Below, in pieces: positions 52,457 to 62,699 of a stretch of 64,000 nucleotides of DNA. Source of the stretch: Blastocladiella emersonii ATCC 22665 (lineage: Eukaryota > Blastocladiomycota > Blastocladiomycetes > Blastocladiales > Blastocladiaceae); assembly GCA_025594325.1 (NCBI GenBank), contig JANHCV010000011.1, positions 1,178,001 to 1,242,000 on the forward strand, given 5' to 3'. Under the pieces are notes generated by a model. That model saw nothing but the letters and a program-made list of their open reading frames with translations. It did not search any database and was not told where the DNA came from. Position 1 is the stretch's first letter. The number at the start of each line of letters is the position of its first letter. Position numbers and translations under genes: made by a program.

Positions 52457-53266
52457 GGTCGTGATGTGTACATCCGCGATACAACTCGGAATTTGGGTGA
52501 CCATCGGGACTGAGCACAACTGCTCCCAACGCCGCGGCTTCCATGGGAGTGCTTGGCGTCTCGCTTGTGTGGCGACCTCGTCTTTGAGCGAGCGGCCGTC
52601 GTACTTCAACCCGTGCCGCGTTGCTTCAGCAGCACACCCTCGCCTCGCATTTCACGCTTCGCAGCGCAGCGTTCGGGCCATCTGAGGGGTACTACCGGCT
52701 TCAGTCCCCCCTGCTCGGCTTCCACAACCATCGCTCGTTCTCGAACTGCTGGCCGATGGGCCAGAGTCAACCTCAAGGACCTCCCATCGCCCCCAAACCG
52801 TCAACATCGACGTGGATCGATGCCACCGAATCTCGCGTTGCGCCTGGCCAACATGAGGATGGAGAGGCGCGCCTGGACAGGACGAGCGGATCCGGCAATC
52901 AAGCTGTGCTCGCAAACCAGGAAGTGCCAGCAGACTCATCAATCGACGTGACCACGAAGGGCGAGTGAGCACTCCGGCGGGGGAAACGGGTAAAGGATCA
53001 TAGTAGAGAGAATTTGTGTATATTATTGTACTTTAAAACTTTCGAAGGGATGAGATTGCTCCCGCATAAGACCTGAAGCGACGCGTGCGCCGCGGCTCGG
53101 CCAGCCGCGTGTCTCGCACATCACGTGTTTGATCGGCGCGTCTCACGCTGCCGAGCTGCGGCTCGTGGTCTCCCGCTCAAGCTGATCCAAGCCTCTCTGA
53201 GGTATCAAATCACCGGCCATCTCATGATGAACACAAAGAACTCTTCTATATCGACCAAATCGCGTC
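52457..53266. other. Intergenic region
   Basis: 810 bp, no supported gene. A short AT-rich segment (TGTGTATATTATTGTACTTTAAAAC, near 53015-53040) may be a transcription end region. CGCGTGTCTCGCACATCACGTG-type repeat sequence lies near 53105-53130. Confidence 0.4.
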
Positions 53267-54700
53267 CTAGGTGCGGTTCTCCGCGGCCTCGCGCGTGACG
53301 ACGCCCTGGAGCACAGGCGCCCGCCGAGGCGTCGTAGGCGTTGTAGGTGTTTCCGGTCCAGGCAGAATAAGAAGCGCATCCGTATCGGCCAGCGGGGCAC
53401 CTGGAAGGTAAAGCGTCGACTCCGTCGAGTGGGCCGTAGGGAACGGCGCTCGTGACAGGCGCAGCTGCTCGTCCGCGCGCTCGATTGTGATTGCTGCCGC
53501 CGATGGTTCAGATGCCCGAGGAGACACGTCCGAATTGTGCTTGCTGAGCGTTGCAAACCGTTGGTTTGCCTTGCGGCGACGGTAGACGACAACGAAGACA
53601 ACCTACACAGTTGTAGGGTGAGCAACGGAAACAACTCGTAACCGAACACGATGGAACTGAGAGCGTACCCCAAGCACAAGTGCAACGACTGCTCCTGCAG
53701 CAATCCCAACGATAGCGAGCCCGCCAAGTTGGCCGGTTGAGGTTGAATCGGAAGGGTCAGTCGTTACGTCGTTAGGTCCGCTGCCGTTGTTCGTTGCCGT
53801 TGGTGGGGTCAGTGAAAGCATGGAAAGAGCGCTGGAGGCTTTGTAAATGTCGGACGTCGCGTTGCCGCAGTGGACAAAGCTCATAACGCCAAGGCGGGAA
53901 ACGGTTCCATTGCGAGATAACAGCGGGGCCAAGTTGAGCCAGCTGCACGCCTCGGAGTTGTTCTTGCTGTAGACAAGACAACCATGAAGAAAGGCTGTGG
54001 CACCCTCGGGTTTGTCCTGTGCGCCGATTGTAGGAAGGTCCTGCATCGTCAGCGCAGCACCGCCGAGTGCATTCTTGGCGCAAATTGGTGCACATTCGGC
54101 GGACGTGGTACCGGTCGGGACGAATTTCATAAGTGCAGACGGGTTGGAACCAGCAGCGGGTACGTCAAGTCGGATCGCACCTCCCGCTGAAAGAAGGTCG
54201 CGCGGAACAGGAAAACCGTTCGGGTCGGCGGGGACGCCAAAGTCGTTTGAGCAAAGTAACTTGAGTGGCGTGCCAGTGGACGAGCCCTCGGAGAGCGTGA
54301 TGCATCCTTTGAGCGAGAATTGAGCGAGCTGCTGCTCGAGATTGGCCATAAGTCCGCAGTGCTTGTCCGAGACGGGTGCGTCGGCCGAAACGGGCTTGCC
54401 ATTTTTGCACAGACCGTGCTTGGTGACGAGATCGACAATGGGAATCTCGCGGGTGGTGCTGGAAATGACCAAATTCTGAAAGACCAGCGGACATGAGCTG
54501 ACCGCGCTGTTGGGACCCAAAGTCAAAACGCCAGCCTCCGCTGAAGTCTGTCTGGCGCCAGAGGCGTTCCCGCTACCCACGCCGGCGGCAGTGCCCGACG
54601 CAGCCGGACCGGCTGGACCGATGTTGGGCGTTTGCATAGGAACAAGAGGGTTGCCGGGTCGCACGGGCGTGGCGTTCTGGCCACCGACGTTGAAGCTCAT
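53267..54700 (-). CDS. Single-pass membrane protein with large N-terminal ectodomain
   Basis: Exon 1 54700-53669, intron 53668-53603 (66 bp, GTACGC...GTAG), exon 2 53602-53267, 455 residues. The first ~310 residues contain several Cys and N-glycosylation sites (for example NNS, NGT, NATS). GLAIVGIAAGAVVALVLG completes the membrane helix across the splice with VVFVVVY, followed by the stop-transfer RRRK and a Thr/Pro-rich cytoplasmic tail. This is the layout of a fungal cell-surface sensor. No signal peptide is visible at MSFNVGGQ, so a missing upstream exon or another start is likely. Confidence 0.65.
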
Positions 54701-54952
54701 GGCTGGCGTGTGCGAGAGATCGATGAAGCTGGCGGCGCTGGGACTAAGCTTTGGTTGCGTGTTGTTGATACGTTGCAAAATGGGTCAGATCAAGGAAAGA
54801 GAGAGAAGCGGGGCTGCGGTGCAAAGGTCGAGTTGGCAGCTTTCAGCGGCTGCTGCAGCCCCAAACACCGCAGGCTGCGGTGGTCGGGAAGCCAAGGGTT
54901 TGGGTGTCATTGTGCGGTGGACATGTTTCCGCGTCAATCACATGGTGAACAG

Positions 54953-55150
54953 TGGAATTTCGGCATGTTCGGCACACTCGACACGCTCCGCGACTTCGGC
55001 TAACACCCGCGACTTCGCCTGGTCTGTGTAGAGAAGTTCCTGGTCGACCGCGACGGCAACGTCGTCAACCGCTACACGTCGCTCACCAATCCCGAGGATA
55101 TTGCCGGCGACATCGAGAAGTACCTCGCCAAGCCCGCCACGTCGGCGTAA
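54953..55150 (+). pseudogene. Glutathione peroxidase 3' remnant with GC-AG intron
   Basis: The last exon (55032-55150) encodes KFLVDRDGNVVNRYTSLTNP and then DIAGDIEKYLAKPATSA, the C-terminus of thioredoxin-fold glutathione peroxidases. Upstream, TGG AAT TTC G at 54953-54962 is followed by GCATGT and a 69-bp segment ending TGTGTAG. Splicing gives WNFEKFLVDRDG, exactly the WNF-KFLVD active-site motif (its Trp belongs to the catalytic tetrad). Nothing upstream encodes the rest of the enzyme (the Cys/Sec and Gln motifs), because that DNA is the 5' part of the neighbouring minus-strand gene. It therefore looks like a truncated remnant. Confidence 0.6.
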
Positions 55151-56110
55151 GGTCGTGGTGGCCGCGGCCGCGGCCGCGTCGAGTGACGCGACGCGCGGGT
55201 CCGGTGTGCGCGCGCCGCGCGAGTCCGAGTGTGAAGTTTGATCCTGTATACACCCCCCTTCTACTTCCTTCACCTCGACGTTTTACTGGCTCTCGGGAAA
55301 GTGAGGGCCATCCCTTGATTTGAGCGGGCGAGAGAGGAGAAGTGGCGCAACGCGGTCATGTGAGGGGCACTTCGAACGCACTAGTGGCTCGCTTCGCTGA
55401 TCCAGCGCTCTCAGCACATGGTGCCGTGGGTACCGTGTGTTTTCATCGAGTAGTTGACTGCGCAAAAAAAATGATGAACTGGGCGGGCTCGACTTCAGCG
55501 CCCGAAATGGCGACGCGGCGAGTCTCGAATCCCGACCTCGCGAAGAACCTAGCCAAGAAAGATTCACCCAACACGGGTCGGTGGCAAAATAAGGTCGTTC
55601 CGAAACAAAAGCTAAGCGCTCCGTCCATCGCAGGCGGCGGGACTTTGTGGGTCCGGGGTCCTACGTGTTCTAGCTCACTCGACTCAGTGCGGGGCTGTTT
55701 TCCATCGCGTCGCAACGCTTTTGAGGGGGACGGCGCGTGGTTGCAAGAGTGCGAGACACTGCCGCACGCGTGAGACACGCGCACGTGATATCTCGGCGCG
55801 TCCATCAACCTCGTAGTCATGGTGGCGGCCGCCGTCCGCATCAAACCCATCATCGGCGAGAGCGGAGGGGACACTTTGCTCGTCCAGCGCCGATGAACAT
55901 TGAAGTGACGCAACCCGCATGGGTTCCCTCGACCATTTCGAACAAGGTCAACGACGGCTCTTAGAGCGACGACGGGAAAAGAACCACTGAACGCGTTCGA
56001 GAATGATGGATGGATATCCCGTTCGGGGTGTCGCCACCTCACGCGCAGCATATCCCTGATATATCAAAGGTGTGCGCGACGGGCGAAAAGCAAAGGTTTA
56101 GTGTATCATG
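55151..56110. other. Intergenic region
   Basis: 960 bp without a supported gene. It contains an inverted copy of the CGTTGCGCCAC repeat at 55342-55365 and a low-identity CGTGAGACACGCGCACGTGA stretch near 55768-55787. Confidence 0.4.
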
Positions 56111-57775
56111 TTAGGGCGCGGCGGCACGCGGGATCAAACTGCCAACAACTTGGGATAGGTAACCCCAGGCACGAGCGAGGTGCGACTGCTTTGGCGGCGG
56201 ATTGTCGTCGTCAACAACACCGGCCAGGTCTGCGAGCTGGGCGAGCTCAACCTCGTCAAGCGGCGTCGCGTTGGCCAAGACGTCAAAGATTTGCGGCGGA
56301 ATGGGTGCGTGTGCCTCAAGAAAAAGTCGCGCACCCACTGTGGATCCGCGCAAGCAAACGACTCGAACAGGTACCGCGCTGGCCCGCGGCTGTCGCTCGT
56401 CTCATTAAGGGTGCAGCAAGTAGTTTGAGACTCCTGGCGAGAGCGCGAACCAAGTCGGAAACAAGCGTGCGGCGGTCGAGGGCCATTGTGCGCGGAACAA
56501 TCAGCGCACGCTTGATTCCGACGCCACGCACCGCTGACGGGAAGCGTTTGAGCAGGGAAGCGAGCACGTCGCGCTGAGCGGGGTGGTGCAAGAACATGGG
56601 CAGCAATCGGCGCCCTGCGCAAGGGCCGGCGCAACACCGCCACAGGTCGTTGACTCGGGCAGGCACGCGGTTGCCCAGAGCATCTCCTCGAGCCAGCACG
56701 ACGCGGTGCCCGTCTCGGCCACAATGTCAAGCGCGCGGGCGGCGGCGCTCGTACTCGTACTCGTTGAGCCGCCAAAAGCGACCGTGCCAAGCAAAACCAG
56801 GTGCCGGGCACAGTCAAGAGTCCAGGAACTTGGTTGTTCCGCCAAGGCGCTGGAACACTCTGCTTGCGATCGCAACGAGATCGACTGGGTCCGCGACCAC
56901 GTTGCAGCCGAGAAAACGCGTGAGCGCCTTGGCGGCAGAGTCCTGGTACTTGTAGGCGCACTTGAGGATGGCCTCGGCAAAGATGCCAGAGAAATCGCCG
57001 AGGCTCGACTCGCGAGTGAAGCGGAGGAGTGCCTGTGCGTGAGTCGCCGGAAAAAGGCACTGGGAGCTCGTCCTTGTCGCTGCTGCTGCACCCGACGAAG
57101 CACGGGTTGTCGATCACACAAGGAAACCTCTACATAACAACAACAACAGGACATCAACCTTGGCCCGAGCAATCGTACACTAGCGGCGGGGCAACGCGCG
57201 TACCTTTTTTTCAATCGATTGCAGCCACTTTTCCTCGCCAAGGTGCGCGCGGACCGGACCCAAACACTCGGGGGAAAATTCTGCGAGGCGAATGCAATGG
57301 CACGGTCCCATCTCCAAGCGAAGGTATCATCAAGCAGGCCCGGCTCGAGAATCACCGCGAGCTGGGCGGGAGAGACAAAGGGCGGAATCCAAAACCACAT
57401 GATGACGCGGTCGTGGCCACCGCGCGAGCCAAAGTGGTGCGGGTAGGCCGGCGTCACGCCCTCGAGAACGATGTGCTTGTGGCGGGCAAGCACGGAGGGC
57501 AAAGGCAGCCGGGCCGCAGTAAACGATCCGGGCTGCAAGCGGGCCCTTGCGTGCGGCCGCGGTGTTGGTCCAGCCGTTGGCCACGAGCCAGTCGAGGACC
57601 TGGAGCTCGGACCGGGTCGCTCGACTTGAAGCAGGAGCGGACAACAGTCGGTAATGATGGAGGGCAGTTGATGGAACACGGCGTAGCGAGAGCTGTGGGG
57701 CAAAGACCGAGTCCACGAGGGCACCGAGGAGTGCAATTTGATCAGCCCAGGACATGGAGCTAAAATCAAGGCGCA
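56111..57775 (-). pseudogene. Unrecognised gene broken by frameshifts
   Basis: Several protein-like pieces follow one another on the minus strand but in different frames. MSWADQIALLGALVDSVFAP and ELQVLDWLVANGWTNTAAA come first. After a one-base shift near 57490 come HKHIVLEGVTPAYPHHFG and VIMWFWIPPFVSPAQLAVIL. A probable intron (about 57198-57125, GTACGC...TATGTAG) is followed by ALLRFTRESSLGDFSGIFAE and LVAIASRVFQRLGG. Two TGA codons come next, then QRDVLASLLKRFPSAVRGVG and, again shifted, FLEAHAPIPPQIFDVLANAT to the end at 56111. The helical repeats with LLxx patterns recall ankyrin-like repeat proteins, but I cannot name a family. Read as a pseudogene unless missed introns explain the shifts. 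Confidence 0.45.
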
Positions 57776-58629
57776 GAAACAACTCCCGGACATTGAATGT
57801 GGGAGGCTCGAACGTGGAAAGCCCGTCGGGCCCGCATGACCAGGAACCGGGCTGCGTGACCGTGCGGAGCGACCAGGAAGCAACGAGGCAGTGCTGGTGG
57901 GTATTTACACAGAGTCGCATCGAACTCGTCGCGATGGCGTGGCGCGACCGGGCAAGCTGGCGCGCCGCGGCAGCGTGGGAACCCACCCGCCACGGCACAC
58001 GTGTCCCTCATGCGACTGATGCTTATATTGTGGTTCACGCACAATTAGATTGAAATAGTCAATGTTCGAGCCTTGTCTTGAGATGATACACTCTTACGAC
58101 GGCCCTGCACCTCGAGTTCCACTCGCTCGAGACGGGACCGCGCCGCCAGACTTTACGCGCCGCGCCACTCACGTGAGCAGTAACCACGCGCTTTCGGTCG
58201 GGCGGTGCGTAAAGTACTTGTACGGTTCGCACCGTGTGCAAAGCTTGCTGACAGGCGTTTGCTGAGCTTAGCAGCTCGATCATTACGCCCGCTGTCCGAA
58301 TGCTGCGACGCCATACTTGTGCTTAGGACTCGCCCGCGACGACGTTGTGTAAGGTCGAGTTCAAGGCTTTGCGCGCAACGCCATCGCCACTTTCAAGCAT
58401 TAGCGGTGCCGTCTGCGACTCGAATGAGAGGAGGCGGCCGATGACCCAATTGCCGTGTCCATCGCTCGCTTGATGATTGATCGATGTGCCACTCGGAGTT
58501 CGCCTTTGAGCACACTCATTCAACTGGTTTGTCTCGACTGAAGGGGAGGCTGATCAAGTAGACACATTTTATTATTCAAACTATCAGAATCAACAGCAGC
58601 AAAGGCCCGACTGATGTCGGCGGCCACGC
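57776..58629. other. Intergenic region
   Basis: No gene seen. A copy of the GCGCCACTCACGTG dispersed repeat lies at 58154-58178. An AT-rich segment (TTTTATTATTCAAAC near 58566-58582) directly follows the 3' end of the next gene and may be its polyadenylation region. Confidence 0.4.
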
Positions 58630-60623
58630 TCAAACGTTCGCGTCGCCACGCTTCGGGCGGCGAGTCGGACTTGGGCTCGGGCGGGCAGTCCCACGGTCCG
58701 CACGCGTGCTCGACCTTTTGCCGGGCTCGACGAAATCGCGGTAGCCGCGCTTCGGGGTCGGAGCGGGCTTCGCTGCGGTGGCCGTGGCCGTGGACGGGGC
58801 CGTGGACGGGGCGCCGGACGTGGGCTTGGACTTGCCGCCGTTGAAGAGGGGGTGTTTGCGGTTGACGCGCGTCACCGGCTTGATGGGCGTCGAGCGAGGC
58901 GGGGCTCCCGCCGTCGACGTGGCCGTTGGCTGGGCGATCGGGGAGCCGTCGATGCGCTGGTTAGGGTCGCCGCCGAGCTTGAAGCTGAGCGCGGGCAGCG
59001 GCTGCTTGCCCGAGGACCAGATGTTGAAGGCCTTGTTGGCGATGACCGAGCGGATGCGGAAGTCGAGCGAGTGCTCGTGCGCGACCTCGACGTTGATGCC
59101 GCCCGACGCGCCCGGCTTGCCGTCGTTCCCCAGACCGGCCTTGCCGCCCGCCGACATGGTCATACCGATCGAGTTATCGAGCTCGAGCGCCAGGTCAAAG
59201 ATCGGGATGCGCCAGAACCGGAGACCCACGCCGAACGCGGGGATGACGTGCGCCGCGATGCCCGCGCTGACCTGGCCCGAGAGCGTCGGCGGGTGCGGGC
59301 GGAGGCGCATGTCGCCCTCGGCCTTGGCGATCGGCTTGCCGAACAGGCCCGTCTTGGACTCGACGCTCCACACGAACGGGTAGCTGAGCTCGAGGCCCGC
59401 CGACAGCTTGAGCGACGCCGCCAGCTCGTACGTGGCGGCCGCCTTGAGGCGCAGCTCGGGCGACATGGAGAAAATGCCGGGAATGTAGAACGGGGTCAGC
59501 GGCAGGACGAACACCTCGACCGAGAACAGGTCGGCCTTGTGCTCCTTGTGCGCGCGCAGGAACAGGTCGAGGTTGGCGCCAATGTCGCCCGACAGCGCAA
59601 CGCGGTACGTCTTGAGCGACGTGATGCTGCCCGTGGCCTCGAGGCTGAACGTCGCGCGGCCGTGCAGCGAGATGTCGGCGCCGAGCTCGGCCACGGACGT
59701 GTTGAGCAGCGAGATGAACGGCTTCAGCGGCTTGCGCTTCTTCTTGTCCCAGTTGACGGCGAGGTCCCAGCTGACCGAGTTGGAGAGGTCGCGGCGGGCG
59801 AGGTTCGCGCCCGACGACGACGGCATGTCGTGCTGCGCGACCTTGAGCGAGAAATCGGCGACCACGTCCTCGACGGCCATCTTCTTGGTGGCCAGGACGA
59901 CCTTGCCGGTGCCGTCAGCGGCGGCCTTGGGCGCGGCCGTGACCTCGCGCGTGGCAATCTCCTCGGCGCCGTCGCACTTCCACTCGCCGCCGACGATCAC
60001 GGCCCACTTGCCCTGCGTCTTGGCCCACTCGGCGCTGGCGGCCGCGGCCGTCGCCGCGTCGTCGAAGGTGAGCGTCACCGACTCGGCCGAGCACTCGACC
60101 TTGGTGATCTGCGGGAAGTTGTCGAGGTTGACGGACGCCATCTTGGTGTTGAGGTCGCAGCTCGCGACCATCATGGCCGGCTTGCCGAACACGTTCTCGC
60201 GCGACGGCACCTCGGCGCCGTACATGGCCTTGACGGTCATGACGGGCGCGAAGCTGTTGCGCTTGACGGGCATCGGGTGCATCATGTTCATGGCCTGCTT
60301 GGCCTTGGTCGCGCCGAGCGCGCTGCCCATGAACTCGCCATTCTACGATCGCGATTGTGCGTGCGTGCGTTGGTTCAGCGTCTCGTAGTGTTACAGGTGT
60401 AGTTGCTCGAGAATAAGCGTACCTCGTGGGCGCGGAGGACAAACTTGTCGTCGGCGGGGTTGGCGGGCTTGCGAATGTACTCGGCCTCGGGGATCGGGAG
60501 AGGGATCTCGCGGGCATTGGCGGCCGAGGTGGCGAGCACAGGATCGGCGGCCGATGCGGCGAGGAGGGCGAGGGTCGCCGTGGCCACGAGGGCGAGCGAG
60601 AGGTTCGTGGTGGCGGCGACCAT
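58630..60623 (-). CDS. Secreted protein resembling fungal DUF7029/DUF7223 surface proteins
   Basis: Exon 1 60623-60423, intron 60422-60343 (80 bp, GTACGC...CGTAG, CGCTGAACC branch motif), exon 2 60342-58630, 637 residues. A signal peptide is clear (MVAATTNLSLALVATATLAL...). ENVFGKPAMMVASCDLNTKM, then NFPQITKVECSAESVTLTFDDA and GKWAVIVGGEWKCDG, follow the pattern of the first domain of these fungal extracellular proteins. VSWDLAVNWDKKKRKPLKPF, IFSMSPELRLKAAATYELA and PAFGVGLRFWRIPIFDLALELD form a beta-rich second domain. The last ~120 residues are basic Pro/Ser/Thr-rich. The family assignment rests on layout and is tentative; secretion is well supported. Confidence 0.7.
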
Positions 60624-61660
60624 GGTTTCTACGGTCTAGCAGCGCGTGCGAGAGATGTAGGCGGTGGTGGAGTGTAGGAGGTTCGAGGAGGGTTGAAAGA
60701 CTCAGGTGGGCTCCGGGCGGACGATCTAGATGCTGTGGATGGACGAGGCCAGCTCTCTAAGGATGTGACATGCTTGCCAGGATTGAAGGCGGGCGGCGCG
60801 GCCTCTTTATTGTCCTCGGCCTACAAAACGCTTCAGCGACGACGTGCTCTGTACCGAGTCCAGTAACGGACGCGGCCAAAAACGTTTGCACGCGCATGAC
60901 ATGCGCAGCACGACGCGTGATGCCGGGCCTGATACGCGACACCGTTTCATGGGCATGCGGACCCACTCATTGCCCTCTAGCGCCACGGCAGCCCGCGTCG
61001 ATTGTTCCGGATCCGCGCGTACGGCGAGCTGGGCACCAGCATCCGTGCCATCGGGAGCACCAGATACGCCGTCGCGTTGCTTGTGTTCTCGTGGCGCCAG
61101 CCCCAGGCGCATCCGTGAGCGCATGCTGCGAAAACAGTCGAAGCCCGGATCAAAGTCTCAGGATCCTTTTTTTGGCGGCGCCGCCTCATGGGGCTGTGAT
61201 CGGACCGCTGATCCGGCCAGGCCCTGCTGAGCCACGCGCCACATCCAGGGGCTCGGAGCCGAACGAAAAGCCTCGGCCACCTGCGTCTGCGACTCTCCGG
61301 GGCTGATATGAATATCCTGGCTGACAAAGACGGTCCAGGTTCAACTGCCGGGTCGTTGGTGCGGCGACGTAAATATTCTGGCGATCCCGAAATGGCACGC
61401 GGAAGCGCATGGTGACCCATCACGTGTGTGGCGCATCGCGTATCCAAATGCCCATTCTGCGTCCAAGCCACGCGCGGTCGTTCGAACCGGATCCGGTTGA
61501 TACGCCAGAACTTGGCGTGCGGCCCGGGAATGTCAACAGGTTTGTGCTTCAGTGCTTCAGGGTATCGGAGCGGCTCAAACCGGCGGTGATGGTCGATGGC
61601 GCGAGTTCGTCCGTAATCGTGAGCCAGCCGCACTCAATCAAGTCTACGGGGTCGCACTTT
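60624..61660. other. Gene-poor region
   Basis: No supported gene. The first ~150 bp upstream of 60623 should hold the promoter of the secreted-protein gene. Confidence 0.4.
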
Positions 61661-61669
61661 TTCGGAGTT

Positions 61670-61920
61670 TGTAGTCCACTTGTGCATTTTTGTCGAGTCG
61701 CTCGTCGCGCAGCGCGCCCGCGACGTGCGCTGCGTGCCCGACCTCTGGCAGTCGCTCGTCGACTCGACGCCGCCTGCCATCGCATCGCCGGGCAGCGAGC
61801 CGCGCTGGATCCCGTTCCGCCGTGACATTCATTGTGCAACTGCTCGCTGACCTCGGGTACGGTACGCCGCCGACTACCACTCGTTCGACATGTGGTTCAA
61901 GAACAAAGTAACGAGGGTCA
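61670..61920 (+). pseudogene. Coding-like scrap, plus strand
   Basis: After a possible acceptor (GTTTGTAG, about 61667-61674) one frame reads IFVESLVAQRARDVRC, VPDLWQSLVDSTPPAIA and GSEPRWIPFRRDIH, then a TGA, then YAADYHSFDMWFKNK before a GTAACG. It looks like protein sequence but is too short and broken for a family call. Confidence 0.3.
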
Positions 61921-61999
61921 CAGATGGACCGCGGTGAATGTTTTCGTCGTTCAACACGCTTCCCATACTCGCGACCGCCGGTACCCGTCGTGCGCCGGC

Positions 62000-62640
62000 T
62001 GGTCCTTGGTCTTCTCGGGCTTTGGCAACCCGAGGCGAGGCGGATGGATGGTGGGCCGACTGCAACGCGAACGACGACGGACAGCTTGAGTTGAGCGTGG
62101 CCGACCGAGGCGGAACGCGGCGAGCGGCGGCGACGGCGACACGATGCGATGCGGAAGGACGAGCGGGCGTGTGCTGGTGGTTGCAGTCGAACCTGGCCGC
62201 CGAGGCCGAGACCGAGACGAGCCGTTGTGCCCGCCATGATCTCGTTGACGGCACTCGCGCACGCTTAATCTTCTTGAAGGCAAAGGCCGCCGCCGAGCGA
62301 CTCGACGATGCGGTACGACAGCATGACCTTGTTGGGTACACGCGCGCTGCGGTACCTTGGTGGATCAAGCTACGCGAAAGTGAGTGTGAGTTTCTTTTAA
62401 TAGCGACGACAGAAAGGGCGGGACGCGGTACCTTGAACGGGCCGCGAAGCACTGCCATGGCCTCGGCCTGACTTGGGTGCTGCATGACGTGAAGCTGTCG
62501 GCAGCCCGAGCAAGTGAACAGGTCGCTGAGCGCGCGCGTGGTCTTGAACTCGACGAGGATGCACGCACGCGCGGATGACAATGTCGAAGAAGATGATCTA
62601 CACGCGCGGCAGGCGAGGGTCTCGAGGTGAGCCACGCGGT
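62000..62640 (-). pseudogene. Coding-like scrap, minus strand
   Basis: Around 62590-62430 the minus strand reads ILVEFKTTRALSDLFTCSGC and MQHPSQAEAMAVLRGPF. After a possible intron (GTACCG...CGTAG) come RVPNKVMLSYRIVESLGGG, a TAA, and in another frame VNEIMAGTTARLGLGLGGQV. Possibly one decayed gene; unnamed. Confidence 0.3.
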
Positions 62641-62699
62641 GGGGACCAGTCAAGAGTCGCGGGCATCGGTGCCGCGCCGTACCTGCTGCTGCTGATACT

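Noticed and set aside
58852-60402. 516-codon plus-strand frame opposite the secreted protein gene
   Set aside because: Arg/Glu/Val-biased antisense frame without motifs; the minus strand has a signal peptide and conserved blocks.
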